A stretch of 64,000 bases of DNA from Kitagawia praeruptora (GCA_037693485.1 CM075353.1:60692501-60756500), one strand, 5' to 3'. Numbered from the stretch's first letter, positions 12,264 through 23,980 are shown. The notes: a model not told the origin generated them from the sequence alone. Numbers and translations: made by a program.

Positions 12264-14052
12264 ACTCTCCCCCTATTTATTCGTTATGGCGATGGAAGTG
12301 TTCAATGCTTGTATTAACAAATGTGTGGCAACTAATGAGTTCACTTACCACTGGAGAACTAAGGAGCTAAACCTCACCCATTTAATTTTTGCAGATGATG
12401 TTCTGATTTTCTGCAAGGGTGACCTGTCGTTAGTGAATACTATTATGCAGGGAGTTACTCAATTTTCGTAAATTTCTGGCCTAACAGCAAACACTGCCAA
12501 GTCGGAATGTTTTTTTGGAAACGTCAGTGATGAAGTAGCTGCAAGCATCACATCTATTACTGGGTTTGTCAAAGGGAGTTTCCCAGTGAAATACTTGGGG
12601 CTTCCTCTTATTTCCTCAAAGCTTAATAACAGGGATTGTATGCCCCTTATCACCAGATTTTTAGATAAAATTCAGAACTGGACATGCTGTTTCTTAAACT
12701 TTGCAGGCAGACTTCAACTCTCAAAGACTATCCTGAGTAGCATCTCGGGATTTTGGAGTACGTTTCTTTTCCTTCCTAAATCGGTGCTTCACAGACTGAA
12801 TTCCTTGACATTTAAATTCCTTTGGGGTGGCTTTTACAAGGCTAATGGAAAATGCCATCATAAAGTTAATTGGGTAGACTGCTGCAAATTAAAGTCTGAG
12901 GGAGGCTTGGGGCTTCGTAACGTCTTCGAATGGAACCAAGCATCACTCTTTTATCAAGTCTGGAGACTCTCGCAACCAAACCCATCATCTATTTGGTTGT
13001 TATGGTTCCATAAGTGCTTGCTAAAGAGAAAAAGCATTCTAGACTGCAGAGATTCCTTACAAAAGCTCTTGGGCTGTCCAGAAAATTCTCAAAGCAAGAG
13101 ACGCGGCCTTACAGTATATTCAGTTGCAAATCAGCGCCACTAACTCTGGTTTTAAATTCTGGCAAGATCCTTGGTTGGGTAGCAGACCCTTAATTTTGCA
13201 ATACTCAAGCCTAACTATTGTAGAGGCTAACTCTCACCCCATGGCTCTCATTTCCGATTTCTTGCACAATGGCCAATGGTTGTTACCTCAGTCTAATCAT
13301 CATGATACTATAAATCTTAGGGCAAGTATCCTGCAATCTCCTACATTCCATCGTGACATGGTCTTATGGGATAATGTTCAACAGGTTTCTTGGTCGATCA
13401 TTTGGCACTCGATTAAAACGAATGCTTGTACCGTAGCTTGGTCTGAGTATGTTTGGAACTCTTTCTCTATTCCAAAGTGCTCATTTATCTTCTGGCTAGC
13501 CCTAAAAAATTGTCTTCTCATAAAAGATCGAATGGCCTCCTTTGGTATGACTGTTGACCCAACATGTGTGTTTTGCAACTACCATGAAACTGCAGACCAT
13601 CTTTTCTTGAACTGCCCCTATTTCGACCTTATTCGGTGTGCAAGTCCAATTCCTTTCAATATTAATTGGCGAGAAGTTCAACAAGGAAACCTTTTTGTGG
13701 GCCATCTAACAAATACCATCCATATGATAGGCAGCTTGTATGTGGCTGTAGCGGTGCACTATGTCTGGAAAGAGCGCAACTATCGAATTCACAATGTGGG
13801 GAAAAGTCACACATCCCATATCGCCATAAATGAGATTAGAAGAAAAGTTAAAGAGAAGCTCTTTTCCTGTACTAAATTCAAAAAGCATGTAACTAAAGAC
13901 AGAAAAGTGTTATCTCTAATCATCTAGTAGTAGTCTAGTGATATGTTATGTTAGTTCCTCTCATGTTTAACCGGTTGGTTTTCGCGGGGTATGCCCCTTG
14001 ACTTTGTACTTGTTTTTCTGAGGAATAAATTCTTTTACTTAGTAAAAAAAAA
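12264..14052 (+). mobile_element. 5'-truncated L1-type LINE (LINE-2) in the Tekay-like gag
   Basis: The left edge falls inside the RT domain, directly at the residues SPYLFVMAMEV; the right edge is a poly-A tract at 14044-14052. The 3' UTR has CGCGGGGTATGCCCCTTG at 13983-14000, the family hairpin. A 5' truncation of this kind is normal for LINE insertion. Gag reading resumes at about 14054 (SDQMQRERER). No clean target duplication is seen; only GGAAGTG/GGAGTG on the two sides look alike. Confidence 0.85.
12265..13927 (+). pseudogene. LINE-2 ORF2 C-terminal half (RT end, zf-RVT), broken
   Basis: Contains the RT FADD box (HLIFADDVLIFCKGD), a stop at 12469-12471 in QFS*ISGLT, the RT thumb-side region (KYLGLPLISSKLNN, AGRLQLSKTIL, FWSTFLFLPKS), a frame change near 13080, FKFWQDPWLGSRPLI, then the zf-RVT zinc domain (CVFCNYHETADHLFLNCPYF) and HYVWKERNYRIH, ending at 13927. 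It is the same LINE lineage as LINE-1 but clearly a different copy by sequence. The last open frame (13124-13927) is the best preserved. Confidence 0.85.
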
Positions 14053-15219
14053 GGAGTGATCAGATGCAGAGAGAGAGAGAAAGGGGGATTAATGAGAAAG
14101 CATGCCAGCATAGGCGGAGGTTCCGCAGGGGGAAGGCCCCGAAATAGGTTCAACCGAGGAGCAGTTTCCCTACCTGGGAGGAGTGTAGGGTTTAAACCAT
14201 CTGTGAGTGCAACTGTGAGCCAGGGCGGCCAGCAGGAAGGGGTGTCCCATTCCTACCTTTCCAGACCCCCACTTCCAGTATGTGCCACTTGTGGGAAGAA
14301 GCACCCTGGAGAGTGCAACCAGAAACTAATAACCTGTTATAAGTGCGGGCGAACAGGCCACTACGCTCACCAGTGTACCACGGTTACTCCTGCTACCAGT
14401 AAGGGCACTGCTTATTTCCAGTGCGGTCGTCAAGGTCACATGAGGAAGGATTGCCCGATGAACAAGCCAGCAGCATCAGGGGCAAGCAGGGTTGCCTCCA
14501 ACCGACCACCAACTGCTAGAACTTTTAACATGACTGTGCAGGATGCCGTGAGGGACACGGAAGTGATAGCAGTTACATTTTCCCTCAATTCAGTCAGTGC
14601 AAATGTTTTGTTTGATTCTGGAGCAACTAAGTCTTTTATATCTAGAGATTTTGCGCGTAAATTGAAACTTAAAATCCAACCGCTAAGGGAGTCTTTGCAA
14701 GTAGAGATAGCTAATCAGGAAGTCATTCCAGTTAATCAGATTCACCCCAATTGCAAATTAGAAATAGGAGGACGATCCTTCTGTGTTGATTTGATCCCTT
14801 TTAAGCTAGGGGAATTCGATGTTATTTTGGGAATGGATTGGTTGTCTCACAATAATGCGCAAATAGATTGTAAAGGGAAAAAGGTTAAGTTGAAAATCCC
14901 ATGGAAGAAGGAAATAGTGTTTAAGGGGCTACGACAGACCCAGACCATTCGAACCATGGCGCAGACCAAGAGACTGCTACGAAAAGGGAACGAAGCTTAT
15001 TTAGTATTATAGACACCCAGAAAGAGGCGCCAAGATACAAGACATTCCGGTAGTTAATGAATTCGAGGACGTATTTCCGCAAGATCTTCCGGACTACCAC
15101 CGGATAGAGTAATTGAGTTTGCTATCGAGTTAGCCCCAGGGACGGCACCAGTTTCAAAGGCCCCGTACCGATTAGCACCAGTGGAAATGAAAGAGCTAGC
15201 AAAGCAATTGCAGGAATTG
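14053..15219 (+). pseudogene. Tekay-like gag zinc knuckles, protease and PR-RT linker
   Basis: After a frameshift near 14100-14140 an open frame runs to a TAG at 15010-15012. It shows two zinc-knuckle motifs, CYKCGRTGHYAHQC and FQCGRQGHMRKDC (the second has lost its first Cys), and then an aspartic protease with LFDSGATKSFISRDFARKL and VILGMDWLSHNNAQIDC. The linker MAQTKRLLRKGNEAYLVL ends at the stop. Beyond it, in shifting frames, come VNEFEDVFPQDLP and APVSKAPYRLAPVEMKELA, the usual run-in to RT. Element A then interrupts at 15220 and the expected residues between QEL and PSVSPWGAP are missing. Confidence 0.88.
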
Positions 15220-17535
15220 TCGTTTCTCTCTAACCTCTCTCTAACCTCTCTCTAAAAATCCTGACTTAGCCGCCTCAATCTTCACATTTTCTCCACCAGA
15301 TCCACAATTAATCCTTCCTAAATTCATCTTCCACCTTCAAATCTCCCACCTAAAACACCATATTTCTTATTTTATATAAATATTTTATTTAATGGGTACT
15401 CCTGTTGCGTTCCTTTCTTCCAATGGTGGAAGGGAACAATGTTTGTTAATGGATCTTGGTCTATTAATGGGTTTAGGAGGCAGGGCTTTGAATAAGCTTT
15501 CCATCTGTGGGAAGGTTTATTTGGATTCGGGTAGTAGGTTTTCTACCTCTGGGTGTATAATCTTTTACGATTATAATCACCCTCCATTGAAAGGAGTTTC
15601 TCCTTTGAGACGGATGTTGTCCCACCTCTCTGAGATGGTGATGGTTGATTTCAAACCCTCTAACGAGTCATGGAGGATCTTGCTAGATTCTTTGGGTCTT
15701 AGGCTGTTTGAATATCTCCCAAGATCTGGGTCTTATTTGGGAATACCCGATAAGAAGGTTTTAACCAGGTGCTATTATGTTACTGCTGCTATGCTGTGCG
15801 TAGAGATTGATGGTTTTGATGGAGATGGCCACTATGGTCGCAAGGTGTTTGGTTATTTGCCTAGTCTAATGGACGAGGATGTTTTTGAGAGTGCCACTCT
15901 CTCTGGAGATGTTATAGAAGCAAGACAGGGTGTTGTGAGAACAACCCTGTATGTTGATGACTTAATGGATGTTATGGGTCTAACTCAAAAATTTTTTGAT
16001 GCCAAGCCGAGGAGGCACGCTTATCAACTCATTGCTGGTGTTGATTTGGTTTATAGGAGAGTGTTCGGAATGGAATTAAAGAAATTTCAAAGTGAGATTG
16101 TCTTTGAAATGGGGATTCGATGCACCTTGTCAAATCCTGGATCAATTGTTGATTCTAATGGAAAGTTGAGCACCTCGCAACTGGTGATTATTGTCAGAGG
16201 TGTTGGGGGACTTAAAGCCACTGGTCAGAATGTTGCATTGCAGGTTGAGGAAGTCGTCAATATTGGAAAAGGCTTCAGCGATGGGTTTCAGCGGTCCAAA
16301 ATGAGGAGTGAGGTTAGTATTTCTCATATGCAAAAATGTGGGACTACATTTCATGTGTGTAAATGTGGTATTAATGTGTGGGAACTCACCTATGGAGTTA
16401 TTGTGAGGTTAGGGATGCAATGTTATGACTCCTTTGATTACTTGATGTTTATGAAGTGCGCTGTTCTTCATATTAGGATTTCTGCATGTAGTCCTGTTTA
16501 TAGTTTCAGAACGGGGTCCATTATGGGAATAATTGATGATTTATGGAGAAAATGTTGTCATTGTTATGATGGGTTTGGCACCGTCAATGTTGTTAGGTTG
16601 TGGGTATGGAGAAGTGACTTCGTATGGAGAATTATTGGTATGCTGTGTACAAGCAGCAAAAGGTTTCAGGTTTGCAATAATGGGGACGGTAGACGGTTCA
16701 AGTGCAGCTGGAATGAGGTTTTCGAGTCGATTATGCTGAGTACTTCTAAAAGTTCTGTTTCTTCTTGTGGAGATTTTGACAATCTGTTCGATATTTGTGA
16801 AAAATGGCTACACCCTGGGGTGCAGAGAAGTGACCTTGTTCGAGTGTTCTATCGCTTTGCTTGGGAGGTGGAAATGAAGCTGGGTTTCTATAGGTGCAGT
16901 TTGAAGGAGGTGTTGCTAATTTTGCCCCAGGGGGTTATGATGGTTATGGAGATATTTTACTACATTTCTTCGAATGTAGTATACATGTGGAATACAATTG
17001 AGGGTTTTGTGTATTTGGATGGAACCATTAGATGCTCCGCTTCTGATGAGGATACAAAGGCTGGAGGTTTCCTGATGGAAGAGGGAAGTGATGACGCCAC
17101 CCTGGATTGGGCGGATTTTAGTTTGTTGGACACTTTTCCTTTTGTTCAGTATGGTATAAGATTAATGTTTTCTCTGCTTGTTAGCAGCTATGCGAGCCTG
17201 GAGATGGTAAAGATGGTTGTAGACCTGGTTTGGGTTATTTGTAATCATGGGAACACACAGCAGGGCCGAAGTGTTGCTATTGCGGATGCTCATGTGGTGT
17301 CAACTTCGGGTTTCTCCTGGAATTTGACATGGGATGCCGTTCGGCATATTTAGTTTTAAGCTACTTCATATTGGCTGTTTAGGTCTATTCCTTTATAGGT
17401 TTTATGTTGACAGTAAGGTGACTTACTGATGTTATGACTTTTGTAATATTTGGATGTTGATTTCGCGGGGTATGCCCCTAGAATTGTATTAGCTATTCCT
17501 TTTTGGTATAAAATTTTAATTAGCAAAAAAAAAAA
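15220..17535 (+). mobile_element. non-autonomous LINE derivative A (cargo-ORF retroposon)
   Basis: Begins in a CT-rich leader (CCTCTCTCTAAAAATCCTGA near 15243), has CACCATATTTCTTATTTTAT just before the ORF, one 653-codon ORF, then a 3' UTR with CGCGGGGTATGCCCCTAG at 17464-17481, GGTATAAAATTTTAATTAGC and an 11-base poly-A. Leader and tail match those of LINE-1/LINE-2 and units B, C, D and E; the middle contains no endonuclease or RT. No target duplication is visible and about 18-20 bp of Tekay RT run-in are missing at the site, so the insertion deleted target sequence. The 5' end is slightly shorter than in B and E. Confidence 0.75.
15392..17353 (+). CDS. cargo ORF of unit A, unknown protein (653 aa)
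   Basis: An intact frame from MGTPVAFLSSNGGREQ to TWDAVRHI. I do not recognise it: no RT, endonuclease, zinc knuckle or DUF4283 pattern is visible. It is rich in Gly, Val, Phe, Cys, Trp and Tyr and poor in Pro and Lys, partly because the sense strand is G/T-rich. The start is supported by the shared leader ending CACCATATTTCTTA shortly before the ATG, the same arrangement as in E (MGLLPVSFS). A and E share a loose N-terminal pattern (hydrophobic G/L-rich start, then a YG/CG...GC.I.Y region) but are far diverged. The ORF being open over 653 codons within a decayed host element suggests the copy is recent or was under selection until insertion. Confidence 0.5.
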   Translation: MGTPVAFLSSNGGREQCLLMDLGLLMGLGGRALNKLSICGKVYLDSGSRFSTSGCIIFYDYNHPPLKGVSPLRRMLSHLSEMVMVDFKPSNESWRILLDSLGLRLFEYLPRSGSYLGIPDKKVLTRCYYVTAAMLCVEIDGFDGDGHYGRKVFGYLPSLMDEDVFESATLSGDVIEARQGVVRTTLYVDDLMDVMGLTQKFFDAKPRRHAYQLIAGVDLVYRRVFGMELKKFQSEIVFEMGIRCTLSNPGSIVDSNGKLSTSQLVIIVRGVGGLKATGQNVALQVEEVVNIGKGFSDGFQRSKMRSEVSISHMQKCGTTFHVCKCGINVWELTYGVIVRLGMQCYDSFDYLMFMKCAVLHIRISACSPVYSFRTGSIMGIIDDLWRKCCHCYDGFGTVNVVRLWVWRSDFVWRIIGMLCTSSKRFQVCNNGDGRRFKCSWNEVFESIMLSTSKSSVSSCGDFDNLFDICEKWLHPGVQRSDLVRVFYRFAWEVEMKLGFYRCSLKEVLLILPQGVMMVMEIFYYISSNVVYMWNTIEGFVYLDGTIRCSASDEDTKAGGFLMEEGSDDATLDWADFSLLDTFPFVQYGIRLMFSLLVSSYASLEMVKMVVDLVWVICNHGNTQQGRSVAIADAHVVSTSGFSWNLTWDAVRHI

Positions 17536-19187
17536 GACCCAGTGTGTCGCCTTGGGGCGCACCAGTATTGTTTGTTAAGAAAAATGACGGGAGTATGAGG
17601 TTATGCATCGACTATCGAGAGTTGAATAAGCTAACCATGAAGAATAAGTACCCGTTACCCAGGATTGATGATTTGTTTGACCAGCTAAGAGGAGCTGTGT
17701 ATTTCTCCAAGATTGACTTGAGAACCGGATATCACCAACTGAAGATTAAACCTGAAGACATCCCGAAGACTATGTTCCGTACCAGATATGGACATTATGA
17801 GTTCTTGGTGATGTCGCTTGGATTAACCAATGCCCCAGCAGCTTTCATGGATTTGATGAACAGAGTGTTCAAGGAATATTTGGATCAGTTTGTGGTAGTT
17901 TTCATTGATGATATCCTTATCTACTCAAAGATGGAGGAAGAACACGCCGAACATTTGAGGATAACTTTAGAGACACTCAGGAATGAGCAGTTATATGCCA
18001 AATTCTCGAAGTGTGAGTTCTGGAAAAATGAAGTGCAATTTTTAGGGCACGTAATCAATAGAGAAGGAGTGCTAGTTGACCCCTCCAAGATAGAGGCAGT
18101 TTCAAATTAGGAACGACCAACCACTCCAACCGAGGTAAGGAGTTTCATCGGACTGGCCGGGTATTACAGACAATTTGTTCAAGATTTTGCGAAGATCGCA
18201 GCTCCGTTAACTCGACTTACCCGTAAAATTGAGAAATTTGAATGGATTGAAAAATGCGAGAAGAGTTTCCAAGAGCTAAAGAAGAGGTTGGTAACGGCCC
18301 CAGTGTTGGCGTTGCCTAATGGAAAAGGTGATTTCGTAATTTACAGTGATGCTTCGCATAAAGGATTGGGATGTGTGCTTATGCATCATGGTAAGGTAAT
18401 AGCATATTCTTCAAGACAATTTAAGGATTACGAGATCCGATACCCCACTCATGATTTGGAATTGGCAGCAATAGTTTTTGCCTTAAAGATTTGGAGGCAC
18501 TACTTGTATGGAGAAAAGTGCGAGATTTACACTGACCATAAGAGCCTCAAGTACATTTTTACGCAGAAAGAGCTTAACATGCGCCAGAGAAGATGGCTAG
18601 AGCTAATCAAGGATTATGATTGTGAGATTCGCTATCACCCGGGTAAAGCCAATATGGTGGCTGACGCCCTTAGTAGGAAAGAGAAGCTCAAAATGATAAC
18701 TACGGTGGAAGAATTGATAAAAGACTTTGAGAAGTTGGAAATTGAGATTAAGATACCTAAAGAAGGTCAAGAGAAGTTGATGGAAATTCGAATCCAGCCT
18801 CTATTGTTGGAAAAGATTAGGATATGCCAAGAGCGAATGATGGAAGCAGAAAAGAACTCGATTGAGGAGTTAATGACTGGGGAAGAAATCAAGTGTGAAA
18901 AAGATAAAGAAGGGATCATGAGATACATGTGGAGGATATGGGTCCCAAATGATCAGGAACTCAAGGATGAAATTTTATATGAGGCCCACAACTCCAGGTA
19001 CTCAGTGCACCCCGGTAGTACCAAGATGTATAGGGATTTGAAAGAGTACTACTGGTGGCCCAACATGAAAAAGGACGTTGCAGAGTGGGTAAGTAAATGT
19101 TTGACCTGCTAGAAAGTGAAAGCAGAGGCCCAGTGGACTTCTACACCCCTTGGAGATTCCCGAATGGAAATGGGAACATATAGCTAT
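17536..19187 (+). pseudogene. Tekay-like reverse transcriptase, RNase H and integrase N-terminus
   Basis: Resumes at PSVSPWGAPVLFVKKNDGSM. The RT has RLCIDYRELNKLT, IDLRTGYHQLKI and the catalytic box VVFIDDILIYSK. A TAG at 18108-18110 replaces Trp in the SNWERPTTP-type motif. The frame continues with FIGLAGYYRQFVQDFAKIA, and RNase H follows (VIYSDASHKGLGCVL, IYTDHKSLKYIF, HPGKANMVADALSRK). The integrase zinc-binding module has HNSRYSVHPGSTKMYRDLK and VSKCLTC, then a TAG at 19110-19112 replacing Gln. A small frameshift follows before EIPEWKWEHIA, where the 13 kb LTR element cuts in at the GCTAT duplication (19183-19187). Confidence 0.9.
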
Positions 19188-22100
19188 TATAACGCCTTAG
19201 AAAATTCGTAATTATAAATATTATTATTTAATATTAAATGTGGATTATATGGTATGAATTTTTTTTTATTTTTTTAGAAGGTTAAATATACGTGACATCA
19301 TGTTTACATGCTTATATGATGATGTATATGTGAAATGTGAGTCCGTGTATTTTTATTTGAATTTTATGATTTAAATTATATTCAAATCATGTATTGTTGA
19401 TCTTCTGAGAATTTTATAAAATCATCGGAGTTACTAAAAAAAATCATAAAATTCTATGTAATATTATCTTTGAATATTTATTTAGTTTTTAAAATTAGTG
19501 GGAGAATTAATTTGGGTGTTTATGTATTTTAAAATGATTATGGTAATTAAAATATCAAAAACTTGTAAAATCCATATTTAATTCATTTTTATCGTAGAAA
19601 TATTTTAAAAATACGAGGATGTTTGTAATTTCATAAACTTTATTTTAGAATTTTTAATTTAATTTTAAATTTTCACTCATTTCCCAATTAATGTCGATTT
19701 TAGAAATGCTTTAAATTGTTAGAATTGTGGATTTTTCAACATAGTGATATTAAAATATAGCCCTGCTATTTTAGTTATAAACCCAGAAGCCTCCAGAGTC
19801 TTCTCGGTGTTCTTCAACTAATCTCTCGAGTTCTCTAATCTCTCTCAATCTCTCTAGTCTCACAATCTCTCACGCCTTTCTTTTTCTTTCCCGATTAATT
19901 TCCCTCGCTTCACCCTCTCTTCTTCTCTCGAGTTCGTTTCTCCCCTTCCTCTGTTCGCTCATCTGTTCTCTGTGTTTGTGGGTGGATTGTGTCGCCGGTT
20001 GTGCGTGTTTTGGCCGCCGGGTGTGTGGGTTTTCTATCGCCTTGTGTTGTGTTCGAGCTGGGTATGTGTATACATATCTGATGTGTGTGTGTATGTATTT
20101 CATCGAGCGTGGATGTTAGCTGCAGTGTGTGGGTTGAAACTTTGTGTCGAGAATTGGGGGTTCTTGCTGTTATGATTCGACTGTGATGTTGTAGTGTTTG
20201 TATGCTGCTGCATTTGTATATTGCTTCGTATGTATATGCTGTGTGAGATTTCTTGTTGTAAGGTTTCGAGAATTGGATGGCTGGAAAAAGGAGTTCAGTG
20301 ACGAGGGTAATTGCAGGATGTGGGATATACAATGAGGGCACTAAAGGGGGCGTTGATGATCAGTTGGGGTTGTACGAAACAGTGATGGAAGGATGGAGAA
20401 TTAAGAAGGGAAAAGGGTTGTGTAGCTGAGTGTATATTAGCTGATGTGCTGGGGTGCCTGTATACTTTGGTTGCCTAAATACGATTGTAGTCATGTGTAT
20501 GTTTATAGGTCAAGTCGAACAGATGAGACAGGGGTGCAGGTCTGGTAGATAGAAATATACATGCTATGCGTTTGTTTGTGGGATGTAAAGGAGAGGACAG
20601 CGGGCCGAGGGTTTGAGAAAGTAAAAAGGGAGGAAGGGAAATGGTAAACAGAGGAATCATATTTGGATGTAATATAGTGTGTATGGTGATGTCGAGAGAT
20701 AGGGGAGAAAGGAGAAGTGAAGGAAAAGAGTGAGGGAGAAGGAAAGAGCCACGTGGTTTGTGTGTTGTGGGGAATGTTAAGGCAGATAGAGAAGTGGGGT
20801 GTCCGAGAATGTGTGTTTTGGGGTTCTCGGCAGTGGTGGTGATTTAGGGCGAGCAAGAGAGTATGATCGAGAGACTGTGCAGGGGATGAGTATGTCCGTG
20901 TTTAGTGTCTGTTCGTGAGGGTGTATATGTGAATGTGGTTACGGTTGTGGGTGCTAAGCCTTGATGTTGGTTGATGGTTCGTATTTATGTGTATAACATA
21001 TATTCGAAGTGATGATTTATATGATTGTTAGTGCTAGTGGATTGTTATATGTTAATTAGTTCATTGTAAAGACTTGATTTCTAGTTATCAGTTGCATAAT
21101 TAAATTAGGATATTAGAAATATACACGTTGATTCTATGTGATGATGTGAAGTACATGATTCAGTTTTAGATTATTAATCAATATGGTGATAGTAATTCGA
21201 TTGTAATAGATTACTAAGTGCTCTTAGTAGCTTTTGATAATTCATAAGTTAATAAGATGAGTATAGAATGTTAGTCTGAGTTTGGAAATGAATAAAACTT
21301 AATATGAGTTTTGTCAATGACCAGTGATGCAATTGTATTGACAGTGTAGGGTAAACTGTGAGTTGTAAATATAAGGTGGAATTAGTAATTGATTATGAGA
21401 TTGTTTGAATGATGATGGTGTATGTTTATAATAAAGTTATTTTGTAATTTGTTTATTAAATTGATAACAAGTATTTGAATATAGAAATGATATAAGTGAT
21501 AACAAGCATAAGTGTAAATTATTATTACGTGCCAAGCGCTTGTATGATTTGGTAATTGTATGTTACTATTTCGAGAATATGATTTGTATAAGCTATATGT
21601 GATAAGTTGTAAAGCGTATAGGACACGTTTGGGTAGAGTAGAATTAGACGATTACAGTTTGAAGCGTACTGAAGTAGTACTTTACCGTGTATAGGTACGA
21701 ATTGGAGGCCGGCTAAGAACCAACACAAGCATAAAAGGGATAAATTGGAGAAGAAAGATAAGCTCGGAGTAGACGAGTGTGCTCATGTTGAGGCTGACAA
21801 ATTATGGAAAGATACAGTTGTGTGAGCGAAGAAAGGTCAATGTATAAAGAAGGAGAGGTAGAATGTAAAGTGAATGACGAATCAATGTGATGAAAATAGA
21901 AACTGCATGTATTGAGGCAAGTATACTATCCCTCACTTATCGTTCAAGTGATGTGAACCTTCCTGTTTTATTTATATATTCTTTCGAATCCTTTCTTGCA
22001 AGCATTATACCCTTCATATTTATTTGAATGATATGAACCTGTCCTTATTAATTGTGAAGTTTTCTTTCAAATCATTTCGCGAGGGTCTATACCCCTTACT

Positions 22101-23978
22101 TTTGTTTCAAGTGGTATTTTCTCTCAACTAGTATTCAAAAGTTTATTCTCAAACTATTTTACCATTGTTGATTCTCTCCACCTATTGTTCAGGTGTTGAT
22201 TCTTTTATAATTATTCTAGATAATAATTATTTTTAAATAATTATTCCAAATCTTCATTAATGTTTCAATACTTGATATTTTATCGAATTCCTCAATACCT
22301 ATCGTTCAGGTGTTGACTCTTTTAAGATTATTTTATATAAATATTCCTCAGTTTTATCAATATTCTATTTCATGGTATTTTACCGGATTCCCCAGTCGTG
22401 TACTATTTTATCTTCTTAAAAAATTATTTAAGTGATTTTTTTAACAGAGGGAATCCAAGAATCTAAGACTTTATAAAAATCTTTTAATGTAATTCCTGAA
22501 TATGATTTATGATTTTTCTCAATAAATATTCTTCCAAGGAATGTTTTCTTCAAACTAATTTGACATTGATCATCCGGTGATTATTTTTACAAGTAGACTT
22601 CTAAACTGTTTTACTCGCTTATATTGATTTGAACCTTTCCGTGTGTTGGAAACTTAATTAGATGTTTAGCACTTAATGATAATCGTTGTCTTGTAGTCTC
22701 AATTATTGTTGATTATATTGCAAATGTTCCCTCCACTTCTTAATTAAGAAAAAAAAAACTTTCTTTAAATATCATGAAAGATGTGATCTATCATCCAAAT
22801 TATTCTATTGAACTTGTCGAGATCTGTTGTTGATATTATTTATTCATTTACCCCTGGTTAATGTATTGTACTTGTCGATACTTTTGAGATCATCGTTCTT
22901 TATTTATTACCCCCTTTATCGTGTCGAACTTGTCGACACCTGTTGATCTTGAATTTATTATTAATTCTTAGATCATGGATTGTTGCTTTGGAACGTAAGT
23001 TTCCAGTTGATTGATGTGTTAAGGGTTGTCGATTGTTCCGACCCCTAGTGCAGTTGGGTTAGAATTGGAATGTTTTTTTTTATGTCCCTTCGGGGAGACC
23101 ATATTATGGTCAACGGATGTCCCTTCGGGGAGACTAGTAATGGTCAGATGTTGAGGCCAATGTGTGACGTGGATCCACTTAGAGGGACTTTGCTGTGTGC
23201 ATTGTCCGGGGTTAGTGCGAGCCTGATCAGCCGCCTAATTCCAAATGTTTTTAAAATAAAAATAAAAATCCAATTCTAATCTATACATTGAGATTGAGTT
23301 GTTTTGATACCCGATTCCCTTGAAGCTTATTTCAATTAGTCTTGCTATCAGAACTTTTATTAGTTCTTATTGTGATACACCTCATTCCAGTGAAGCAATG
23401 TTCGTTCCTCGTGATAATAAAGATATTTGACTTAGTTGATACTTTTCGAAGCATATGATAATTCTTTCTGATTTTCAGAACTTATAATTGTTGTTGATAT
23501 TGCTATCACTATATATACTTGATGAGCGTTCTTTGGCTCACTCTTGCTTTGTTTTACCTTCCCTTTCAGTTAGGGTTAAAGAGTTGGATACATGCGCATT
23601 ATAATTCAAATGAGAGCGATGGTGCATTTTTTTCAAAGGTTAGTTACAGAGCCAGCACGGGCATATACTATTTAGATTGCGCTGCAAATTAGATGGTATA
23701 GAAATCTTGTATTCGGAGCAGAAATAGAAGTTGTAATAATTTGTATAATTTAGATTTTTGTTTCATACCATAACCTGGAATTGATCCTCGGTGAGGAATC
23801 GTTGGTGTATTAAGTTATATTTATAATTGTTAATTGAAATTTGGTTTGGGTGGAAATACAGGTGGATAGTCCGATTTACGAATACTTCATGCTGAAATTT
23901 TCTAAAATTCCCCTGTATCAAAGTCTATTTTATTATAAAAAAAATATATTTTCAGTATTGGGAAGTCGGGGCGTTACA
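19188..23978 (+). repeat. 5' LTR of the 13.1 kb element
   Basis: 4791 bp, near-identical to 27536-32328; by eye the copies differ by a few dozen substitutions and small indels (for example 6 bp at about 20452 and 6 bp at about 20687). A TATA box is at 19776-19782, followed by a CT-rich leader (about 19800-19975). At 23085-23096 and 23120-23131 are two TCCCTTCGGGGA hairpins in a 35-bp tandem repeat. No coding function is supported; open frames at 19870-20856 are shadows of CT-rich sequence. Confidence 0.9.
19776..19782 (+). promoter_or_regulatory. candidate TATA box of the 13.1 kb element
   Basis: TATAAAC about 590 bp into the LTR, with a CT-rich leader just downstream. The 3' LTR reads TATACAC at the same place. 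If used, R plus U5 would be about 4.2 kb long. Confidence 0.4.
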
Positions 23979-23980
23979 GG

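Noticed and set aside
19870..20856. Several minus-strand frames in the 13.1 kb element LTR (repeated at 28219-29204)
   Set aside because: They are the complement of a CT/GT-rich leader, have biased composition and are broken differently in the two LTRs.
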